Part shown: piece after piece, positions 7,110 through 12,881 of the stretch
Position numbering within the stretch: position 1 is the first letter of the stretch
Layout: the number at the start of each line of letters is the position of its first letter
Assembly: GCA_964395765.1 (NCBI GenBank)
Contig: CAYNCU010000124.1
Coordinates: 1 to 12,881 of the forward strand
Length of the DNA stretch: 12,881 bases
Origin: DATDPY01 sp964395765
GTDB taxonomy: Bacteria; Bacteroidota; Bacteroidia; Cytophagales; Cyclobacteriaceae
Direction: 5' to 3'
The notes under the pieces: generated by a model
What the model saw: only the letters and a program-made list of their open reading frames with translations
The model's database searches: none
Told to the model about the DNA's origin: nothing
Made by a program: the position numbers and the translations under genes

Positions 7110-7609
7110 CAGAAAACAATGAAAAACACTCTGCCAGGAGATCTTTTTTACTTAAGATTCTCTATGGCGCCAGCGCATTCGTAGGGATCCTGGTGGCTAT
7201 ACCTATCTTCGGAGCGGTTCTTGAGCCGCTTTTCAGGAAAGTACCTGTCGCGTGGAGGAATGTGGGAAAAATTGACGACTTTGAGATCGGCAAAACTGTG
7301 CTGGTAAAATTTATGGATGCTTCCCCGTTGCCGTGGGCTGGTGTAACAGCCCAGACTGCTTCGTGGCTGCGCAGGATTTCTCAGGATGAATTCATTGCCT
7401 TTTCTGTAAACTGCGCACACCTGGGATGCCCTGTCCGCTGGTTGCCGGATGCAGAATTATTCGTTTGCCCGTGTCATGGAGGTGTCTATAATAAAGACGG
7501 ATCCTATGCCGCAGGGCCTCCTCCTCACGGCCTGGAACGTTACCCGGTGCGGGTTAATAAGGGGATAGTAGAAATCAGGTCGAGCCCGATTCCGATTACC
7601 ACTTTATAA
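7106..7609 (+). CDS. qcrA: Rieske 2Fe-2S protein of a quinol:cytochrome c reductase
   Basis: The protein is 167 residues. The N-terminus has a Tat-like signal (RRSFLLK at 11-17) and one membrane anchor at about 18-40. The cluster site is clear: Cys103-x-His105 and Cys121-x-x-His124 bind 2Fe-2S. Cys108 and Cys123 should form the stabilising disulfide. The GPPPHGLERYPVRV segment (137-150) is the typical Pro loop after the second motif. It moves electrons from quinol at cytochrome b to a heme c, here most likely the one fused to the next gene product, four bases downstream. It could equally be placed in a b6f-type complex. Confidence 0.95.
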   Translation: MTENNEKHSARRSFLLKILYGASAFVGILVAIPIFGAVLEPLFRKVPVAWRNVGKIDDFEIGKTVLVKFMDASPLPWAGVTAQTASWLRRISQDEFIAFSVNCAHLGCPVRWLPDAELFVCPCHGGVYNKDGSYAAGPPPHGLERYPVRVNKGIVEIRSSPIPITTL

Positions 7610-7613
7610 AAGA

Positions 7614-9005
7614 ATGAAGCGATTAAAAAAAATATGGTTTTGGATTGACGACAGGACAGGGATTTCCGCCTTCATAAACCCGCTGGCCAAACACCTTGTT
7701 CCACCGGGTGCTAAATGGGCTTATGTGTTTGGAAGCGCGACTTTGTTTCTTTTTATCCTTCAGGTAATTACCGGGGTGGCGCTAGCACTCATGTACCAGC
7801 CTACTTCATCCACTGCTTATGACTCTTTAAAATTTATTACCGATAGTGCCCCCCTCGGAAGTGTCTTGCGAGGCATTCACTTTTTCGGCGCTTCGGCTAT
7901 GATATTATTCGTCGGCATTCATATGATCAGGGTATACATATTCGCGGCATTTAAATACCCTCGTGAAATGAGCTGGATCAGCGGAGTAATATTGTTGCTG
8001 CTTACGTTGGGACTTGGTTTTACAGGCCAGTTACTCCGGTGGGATAGCAATGGCGTATGGTCTGCCGTTGTTGGGGCTGAACAGGCGGGAAGGGTTCCCC
8101 TGATCGGTAAAAGCATTGCGCATTTTCTTCTGGCAGGGGAAACCTTGGGAGGGGCTACTTTAAGCCGTTTCTTTGCCATTCATGTATTTCTGATTCCGGC
8201 CCTGATGTTCGGACTGGTTGCCCTTCATGTTTACCTGGTCATCCGTCACGGTATCTCGGAACCCCCGAAAGCAGGACGTCCTGTGGAACCCAAAACCTAC
8301 AAAAAATGGTACGAATCCATGCTTAAGGAAAAGGGAGTTCCCTTTTGGCCGAACGCAGCGTGGAGGGATATGGTTTTCGGTTTATTGGTTGTACTGGTTG
8401 TGATTCTTCTGGCAATTTTCATAGGACCTCCGCAGGTAGGTTCTCCTCCCGACCCTGCCAATATCAATGCCAACCCCCGACCCGACTGGTATTTTCTCTG
8501 GATTTTTGCGCTGTTTGCCATTATGCCCAGGGAGATAGAATCCTTTGCCATTGCTGCAGCTCCGGTAATTGCAATTACGATTCTTCTCGTATTACCTCTG
8601 CTTGCCTATAAAGGTGAGAGAAGCCCGTTACGGCGGCCATGGTCCATTGGGATTGTAATCTTTATTGTTATGATAATCGGCGTATTCTGGCATCTGGGCG
8701 CTAAATCACCATGGTCACCGGCCTTTGAAACCAAGCCTCTGCCGGATGCCGTGGTTGGCAATGTCGATCCTGTCGCTAAATCGGGATCTGTCCTGTTTTA
8801 CAAAAAGGCCTGTATCTATTGTCATGCTATTTCAGGCGTGGGGGGAAAGCGAGGCCCCGATCTTACCCTCGTAGGGAACCGGTTATCGGAGGGTCAGCTC
8901 ACCATAAAAATTGTAAATGGCGGCGGGAATATGCCGGCCTATGGCGGCACCCTTTCCAAGGAAGAACTTAAAGACCTGGTCAGCTTCCTTCAGACACGAA
9001 AATAA
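7614..9005 (+). CDS. qcrB: Cytochrome b with C-terminal fused cytochrome c domain
   Basis: The protein is 463 residues. Eight membrane helices span about 36-361, covering both the N-terminal (b6-like) and C-terminal (subunit IV-like) parts. The heme b ligands are His89 and His103 (13 residues between) and His190 and His205 (14 between). The H-X14-H pair is the b6f/Gram-positive pattern, not the X13 of mitochondrial-type b. The quinol-site PEWY motif is PDWYF (290-294). After helix eight a cytochrome c domain follows (about 386-463) with Cys400-x-x-Cys403-His404 and probable axial Met440 (NMPAYGG). No cytochrome c1 or f gene is near, so this heme c probably receives electrons from the Rieske protein. 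It ends the operon. Confidence 0.95.
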   Translation: MKRLKKIWFWIDDRTGISAFINPLAKHLVPPGAKWAYVFGSATLFLFILQVITGVALALMYQPTSSTAYDSLKFITDSAPLGSVLRGIHFFGASAMILFVGIHMIRVYIFAAFKYPREMSWISGVILLLLTLGLGFTGQLLRWDSNGVWSAVVGAEQAGRVPLIGKSIAHFLLAGETLGGATLSRFFAIHVFLIPALMFGLVALHVYLVIRHGISEPPKAGRPVEPKTYKKWYESMLKEKGVPFWPNAAWRDMVFGLLVVLVVILLAIFIGPPQVGSPPDPANINANPRPDWYFLWIFALFAIMPREIESFAIAAAPVIAITILLVLPLLAYKGERSPLRRPWSIGIVIFIVMIIGVFWHLGAKSPWSPAFETKPLPDAVVGNVDPVAKSGSVLFYKKACIYCHAISGVGGKRGPDLTLVGNRLSEGQLTIKIVNGGGNMPAYGGTLSKEELKDLVSFLQTRK

Positions 9006-9194
9006 AACGCGGGTTCATCGGGCAGGGATCAATTTAGTATAGAGAACGGTTTTCAGTAACGTGAACTTCGGCCCTTACCGCCTACTGCCTGCCGCTTACC
9101 TTAAATCTAAATCCTTCCACCACCTCTCAGAAGAAATATTATTCCCGTCATAGCAGTAACTTCAATCCACCATTCTCCCTCTTCTATCCAGAGT
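9006..9194. other. Convergent intergenic region
   Basis: This gap lies between the end of the plus-strand oxidase/bc operon and the end of the minus-strand sugar cluster. I found no convincing intrinsic terminator: GTTCA at 9013-9017 can pair with TGAAC at 9062-9066, but the loop is long and no T-tract follows. The only ordered structure is a four-unit heptad repeat at 9074-9101. No gene is seen. Confidence 0.5.
9074..9101. repeat. Degenerate tandem heptad repeat (CYTRCYG)x4
   Basis: Four consecutive 7-base units read CTTACCG, CCTACTG, CCTGCCG and CTTACCT. The consensus is CYTRCYG. Units differ only by transitions, except the last base of the fourth. The stretch is more GC-rich than the DNA around it and is non-coding. 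What it does is unknown. Confidence 0.55.
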
Positions 9195-9956
9195 TTACAC
9201 TCCAGCTACGCGTCTCTTATATTCCTTCAGCGCTTCACCCAGCCTATCGTGAGCAGTAGTATCTCCGGGAATATTGTGAGAAGGGTGTATATAAAGTTTT
9301 ACCCCCCGGTCTGCCAGAATCTCACCGACAGTTACTATGGTCAACCATACGGTAGTGACAAAAGCCATAGTCGATACCGGGCCGATTTTATCAAAGTGAT
9401 TTTTCAGTGGAACGGAAGCATCCTGTAAAGGGGCACAGGTATCCACCATCACATCTGCGAGTTCAAAAAGGGTTTTTCCGCTTGAGTGCCTGGTTTTACG
9501 GTGGGCCAGGTCACCGGCAGAGCCATAAACAATAAGCTTCATCCCTTTTTTCTTTCCCTCCAGTGCCACATCAATATTCACATTATTAATGCCGGTATGG
9601 GAAAAGATCCACAAAGTATCTTTCGGGTCAAAGTTCCAGCCTTTCATGATCTCTGTGCCATACCCTTCAACACGCTCAAGAAAAACGAATTGCTGTACGC
9701 CCATATCACCAACAATATGGGTAAAAAAAGATAAAGGCAGCTCAATGATGGGATGGAATCCGACAAAGCCCCCGATCCGTGGATACATTTCTTCTACCGG
9801 CAGCGTAGCATGACCGCACCCGAAGGTATGTACCCATCGTCCCGCCTCAATGGAATCAGCCATTATTGAGGCAGCGTTTTTAATAGAGGTCATTTGAGTA
9901 TGTTCAATATCATCCATGACCTTACGTGCATTCTTTAACCATTCAAGAGCCAACAT
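9195..9956 (-). CDS. SIS-domain phosphosugar-binding protein
   Basis: The protein is 253 residues. An N-terminal helical part (1-35) precedes a SIS fold that binds phosphorylated sugars in isomerases, etherases and regulators. The glycine-rich loop is FGCGHA (45-50), followed by PVEEMYPRIGG (53-63) and GFHPIIELPL (66-75). A second loop, IFSHTGINN, is at 118-126. The pattern fits the uncharacterised SIS subgroup of sugar-isomerase-like proteins. Relatives usually have Ser after GxGH at the phosphate loop; here it is Ala50. The gene lies four bases after the MFS transporter stop and is last in the cluster. Its reaction is unknown; phosphosugar isomerisation or a related step is inferred from context. 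Confidence 0.85.
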   Translation of the reverse strand: MLALEWLKNARKVMDDIEHTQMTSIKNAASIMADSIEAGRWVHTFGCGHATLPVEEMYPRIGGFVGFHPIIELPLSFFTHIVGDMGVQQFVFLERVEGYGTEIMKGWNFDPKDTLWIFSHTGINNVNIDVALEGKKKGMKLIVYGSAGDLAHRKTRHSSGKTLFELADVMVDTCAPLQDASVPLKNHFDKIGPVSTMAFVTTVWLTIVTVGEILADRGVKLYIHPSHNIPGDTTAHDRLGEALKEYKRRVAGV

Positions 9957-9960
9957 AGTA

Positions 9961-11145
9961 TTATGAATTTTGCTTTAGTGATATTTTAAGTCGTTTATAA
10001 AAAAGCCTGATATAAATGAAGGTAAACACGGCCACCGCCATAAATAAATAGGGGTATGATTTAAGCGCAGTTCTTGCTGTAAACCAACCGGTCAGGTAAT
10101 TGATACTCATATTCCCGATCAATGACAGCGTAAACAAAAGACTCATGGCCGTTCCGGGCTGGGATTTGAAAAGGTCGCCGGTATGCCCGGTGATGATAGG
10201 GAAAGTGGAGGCAAGACCGAATCCGAGCAATATTACTGCAAGGACTGCAAAATTGAATTTCCAGTAAAATATCAAAAGCATGATGGCCAGGATAACCACC
10301 ATCATGGAAAGACTGATCACTACCGAAGGTTTTATTTTACGTAGAATAAATCCTAAAAGCAATCTTGAAAATGTAAAGACCGCGACAAAAAGAGTTAAGG
10401 CGAGAAGGGCGCTTTTTTCGTTGATCCCCAGGTTGCCGGTCAGGTAGGTAGTGAACCAGTTATTGACCAGCGACTCCAGGCCGCTTTGAAAAAATCCTAC
10501 CATGCCGATTAATAACATTAACGGGGTTCCCAGTAAACGAGTCCAGTTTTTAAATGAGATTTCATTAATCGTGGTACCGGCAGGATACCGTATAATGAAG
10601 AAAAAGATCATAGGCACAATCATCAGCCAGCCGATTCCCGCGATTATGTGATTGTAGGGGAATTCGCGGATCAGCAAGGCGAGCACCGAAGGCATCCCCA
10701 GCGCACCGATTCCGTAAAAGACTCCCATCAGTGATAGGTTTGCCGATTTATTTTCCCCGCTTTCTTCACTTAAACAGGATACAAGCGCATTGGATATACC
10801 ATTTAATATGCCTCCTCCCGTACCCAACAGGAAAAAAGCAAGAATAAGCAGGTCGAACGATGAAGCCCGCGTGATGAGTAGAAATCCTGAAAACAATAGA
10901 AATACCCCGAAGATCAACAGGTTTCGATATCCATACCTGTCGATGACAGGTCCGAAGATTAACGATCCACAGAGAATTCCTGAGGGCATAACAGTGGCGA
11001 GAATACCTTTCGACATTTCATTCAATCCCCATCGTGAGCTGATAAACGTCATTAGTGTGCCCAGGCTGATAATGGATACACCAAATAGGAATATGGCAAG
11101 GCATGCCGCAGCAAAGACCAGTTTCTTATTATATTCCTTACTCAT
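9961..11145 (-). CDS. MFS transporter, probable sugar importer
   Basis: From the ATG at 11145 the protein is 394 residues with about 12 hydrophobic segments. The MFS loop 2-3 signature GPVIDRYGYR is at 65-74. The chosen start is one base after the ROK stop (TGA-A-ATG) and gives a clean basic N-terminus (MSKEYNKK) before helix 1. A start at 11175 would overlap the ROK gene by 29 bases and is less likely. Subfamily and substrate cannot be read from the sequence. Position between a ROK protein and a SIS protein suggests sugar or sugar-derivative uptake. Confidence 0.88.
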   Translation of the reverse strand: MSKEYNKKLVFAAACLAIFLFGVSIISLGTLMTFISSRWGLNEMSKGILATVMPSGILCGSLIFGPVIDRYGYRNLLIFGVFLLFSGFLLITRASSFDLLILAFFLLGTGGGILNGISNALVSCLSEESGENKSANLSLMGVFYGIGALGMPSVLALLIREFPYNHIIAGIGWLMIVPMIFFFIIRYPAGTTINEISFKNWTRLLGTPLMLLIGMVGFFQSGLESLVNNWFTTYLTGNLGINEKSALLALTLFVAVFTFSRLLLGFILRKIKPSVVISLSMMVVILAIMLLIFYWKFNFAVLAVILLGFGLASTFPIITGHTGDLFKSQPGTAMSLLFTLSLIGNMSINYLTGWFTARTALKSYPYLFMAVAVFTFIYIRLFYKRLKISLKQNS

Positions 11146-11146
11146 T

Positions 11147-12106
11147 TCATAAACTTTTAACTGCATCCAAAGCAATTTTCCCCGCGCCGAATAAAACAGA
11201 ATCCTGACCCAGTAAAGCAGGTGCCAATCTTGTATTCCCGATACTTACCGGTTGTGCCCATTTCTTTGCCTCTTCATAAATCCTGTCGAGCAGTGAAAGC
11301 CCGGGTCCGAAAACTCCCCCTCCAAAAATGATCAATTCGGGATTGAAGATACTTACAAGATTGGCCACCGCCTTTCCCCAGTACTGAATTGCATTTTCAA
11401 TGACATACTTGGCCAGGGGATCTTCCTCCCTGAACGCCCCGAACACGGTTTCAGCATCCAGCTTTTCGTGTTTCTTCAAAATAGAATTTTCCCAGCTACC
11501 GCCGGACAACATATCACGGGCAAATCTTGCCAGGCCGTTCCCTGAAGCATTATACTCGAATGAACCAAACTGTTCGTATCCCGGTTTAAATTCGGAGTCC
11601 AGCGCCATCCACCCGACTGCTCCTGCGATATCGCCTGAACCCCGGATAATTTTCCCATCCGAATATATCCCCGCACCGATGCCGGTACCTACAGTCAGGT
11701 AAATTGCATTCTTACAATCTTTGGCAGCACCTTTCCATACCTCCCCAAGGATGCCGCACGCCCGGTCATTATCTACGTAAATATTAAAATCTAATTCGGG
11801 TATTTTTACCAGGTTTTGGCGTAATGGATAGTCTTCCCAGCCAGGGATATTCGGCGCCCAGACATTTCCGGTGGATTCATGGGCGATCCCCGGGACCGAT
11901 ATGCATAACCCGTTGATTGCCCGGTTCAATTTTTCAGCTTCCTGCCTGAGATAACTAATGAGTTCCTTCAAGTGGGTCTCGACTTCGGAACCATTTAAAC
12001 CGGCTATGCTGATGACCTTCCTGACCAGGATCCCACGTTCCTCCGAAATGAGGGCCCCGGAACATTTTGTTCCCCCCAGGTCGATTGATAACCCTGATTT
12101 GTCCAT
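11147..12106 (-). CDS. ROK-family sugar kinase-like protein, non-canonical active site
   Basis: The protein is 319 residues, the normal size for a ROK kinase without an HTH. The phosphate-binding DLGGTK is at 9-14. VDNDRA (111-116) carries the probable catalytic Asp114. VGTGIGAG (139-146) is the second nucleotide loop, and the C-terminal IIFGGGVFG (259-267) is typical. The usual sugar-binding ExGH motif reads AVGW here (Ala163, Trp166), removing both the Glu and the zinc-ligand His. The zinc motif CxCGxxGCxE is also gone: the region reads YEQFGSFE (177-184), keeping only Gly181 and Glu184. The catalytic Asp survives, so kinase activity on an unusual substrate remains possible. It is transcribed ahead of the MFS gene with a one-base gap. 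Confidence 0.9.
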   Translation of the reverse strand: MDKSGLSIDLGGTKCSGALISEERGILVRKVISIAGLNGSEVETHLKELISYLRQEAEKLNRAINGLCISVPGIAHESTGNVWAPNIPGWEDYPLRQNLVKIPELDFNIYVDNDRACGILGEVWKGAAKDCKNAIYLTVGTGIGAGIYSDGKIIRGSGDIAGAVGWMALDSEFKPGYEQFGSFEYNASGNGLARFARDMLSGGSWENSILKKHEKLDAETVFGAFREEDPLAKYVIENAIQYWGKAVANLVSIFNPELIIFGGGVFGPGLSLLDRIYEEAKKWAQPVSIGNTRLAPALLGQDSVLFGAGKIALDAVKSL

Positions 12107-12186
12107 GTTGCAAATTTTAAAAAATTGATCCGGCTACTGATTAAATAACATTAATTTTTAACCGGTCCCAAAAAATACGAAAGCGA
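12107..12186 (-). other. Short gap between galM and the ROK gene
   Basis: The gap is AT-rich. Arms containing CCGG near 12130 and 12162 could pair across a long AT-rich loop, but no GC-rich stem with a T-tract is formed. I see no confident promoter for the ROK gene, so read-through from galM is likely. Confidence 0.4.
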
Positions 12187-12881
12187 TCAATCATGTGAAA
12201 ACTTATAAATTGTAGTCTCAGCATATTTTTCACCGGGCCTAAGTACCGTGGAAGGATAATCGGGGTGGTTCGGTGAATCAGGGTAATGTTGGGTTTCAAG
12301 ACAAACAGCGTAATATTTATCATAAACCTTATCATCCTTCCCCACAAAACTCGTATTAAGATTGTTGCCGATATATAATTGAACGGCCGGCTGGGTAGTC
12401 ATGACTTCCATGATACGGCCTGAGTTTTTATCATATACTTTGGCGGCAGGCCTCATCTCCCCGGCTTGTCCCCTGATTACAAAAGAATGATCGTAACCTT
12501 TCGCATATTTTAACTGGTCGTTATCCGCATTAATTCTTTCTCCGATCTTATGGGGTTGCCTGAAATCAAATGGCGTACCTTCAACAGCGGCCAGGGGCCC
12601 CAGGGGAATCGCTGTACTATCAGTCGGAATGTACTGGTCAGCATAAAGGGTCAGCTCTTCATCAAGAACATCGCCATTTCCCTGTCCGTTGAGATTAAAA
12701 TACGAATGATTGGTAAGGTTCAGCACGGTCGGCTTGTCCGTTGTGGCAGCGTAATCAATTTTTATTTCGTTGCTGTCATTCAAAGTGTATGTAACGTAAA
12801 CGTCAAGATCCCCGGGATATCCTTCTTCGCCATCTTTGCTGAGATAATGCAATTTGACCCCGATGTAGCCGTTACCGCTGA
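12187..12881 (-). CDS. galM: Aldose 1-epimerase (mutarotase), 5' end beyond the window
   Basis: The frame runs open to the window edge, giving 230 visible residues of a family normally near 340. The TTG at 12852 is an internal Leu codon, not the start: upstream residues (GNGYIGV) continue the family pattern. Visible hallmarks, numbered from the first whole codon at the edge, are DGEEGYPGDL, the catalytic-site His58 in TNHSYFNLNG, Asp130 in GYDHSF, and the catalytic Glu195 in LETQHYPDSPNHP. The enzyme interconverts alpha and beta anomers of aldoses such as glucose or galactose. It is first in the visible sugar cluster, which may continue past the edge. Confidence 0.93.
   Translation of the reverse strand, partial: SGNGYIGVKLHYLSKDGEEGYPGDLDVYVTYTLNDSNEIKIDYAATTDKPTVLNLTNHSYFNLNGQGNGDVLDEELTLYADQYIPTDSTAIPLGPLAAVEGTPFDFRQPHKIGERINADNDQLKYAKGYDHSFVIRGQAGEMRPAAKVYDKNSGRIMEVMTTQPAVQLYIGNNLNTSFVGKDDKVYDKYYAVCLETQHYPDSPNHPDYPSTVLRPGEKYAETTIYKFSHD

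Noticed and set aside
8345..8611. 88-codon plus-strand frame inside qcrB
   Set aside because: It is an out-of-frame shadow of a membrane protein gene with no recognisable features.
9013..9066. Possible terminator hairpin after qcrB
   Set aside because: The arms are only five bases, the loop is over 40 bases, and no T-tract follows.
11146..11175. Longer N-terminus for the MFS transporter
   Set aside because: It overlaps the ROK gene and adds a leader with no family support.
12850..12852. TTG start for the galM-like gene
   Set aside because: The family pattern continues upstream to the window edge, so the gene is partial and this codon is internal.
1..12881. CRISPR arrays, tRNA/rRNA genes, insertion sequences, phage or defence genes
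   Set aside because: None was seen in reading both strands; no regularly spaced identical repeats, transposase or structural RNA signatures are present.

Overview
The window looks like chromosomal DNA from a member of the Bacteroidota. Three things suggest this. There is a carboxypeptidase-regulatory-like beta-sandwich protein and a propeller-type lipoprotein of the kind common in that phylum. Genes start without clear Shine-Dalgarno sequences. Several upstream regions match the Bacteroidota promoter pattern (TTG/TTTG, about 19-20 bases, TAnnTTTG). The finer lineage cannot be read from this sequence.

Left part (1-2728): the tail of an unidentified plus-strand gene (1-84), a minus-strand seven-repeat lipoprotein (start corrected to 1439), and a minus-strand ArsR-type repressor with no cysteines. 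The repressor is divergent from a secreted CarboxypepD_reg-like protein that starts with TTG. A 21-bp perfect inverted repeat lies between the two divergent genes, next to the repressor's predicted -7 box.

Centre (2857-9005, plus strand): a tightly packed seven-gene respiratory operon. Its order is coxB (Cu-A subunit II with a C-terminal heme c), coxA, a short five-helix coxC, caa3-type ctaG, a 72-residue subunit-IV-like membrane protein, a Rieske 2Fe-2S protein, and a full-length cytochrome b carrying a C-terminal heme c. Most junctions are 4- or 8-base overlaps or very short gaps. The layout suggests one unit carrying electrons from quinol through Rieske and a tethered heme c to the tethered heme c and Cu-A of a proton-pumping A-type oxidase. 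No separate cytochrome c or c1 gene is present. The second heme-ligand pair of cytochrome b has the H-X14-H spacing of b6f-type proteins.

Right part (12881 down to 9195, minus strand, convergent with the oxidase operon): a sugar-handling cluster in the order galM (truncated by the window edge), a ROK-family protein, an MFS transporter and a SIS-domain phosphosugar-binding protein. The ROK protein lacks the usual ExGH and zinc-cysteine motifs, and the SIS protein has Ala where relatives usually have Ser in the glycine-rich loop. The substrate cannot be named. The convergent intergenic gap holds a four-unit GC-rich heptad repeat whose units, apart from the last base, differ only by transitions.

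I see no insertion sequences, tRNA or rRNA genes, CRISPR arrays or phage genes. The most interesting items are the double heme-c-tethered bc/caa3 operon, the non-canonical ROK protein and the cysteine-free ArsR with its candidate operator.
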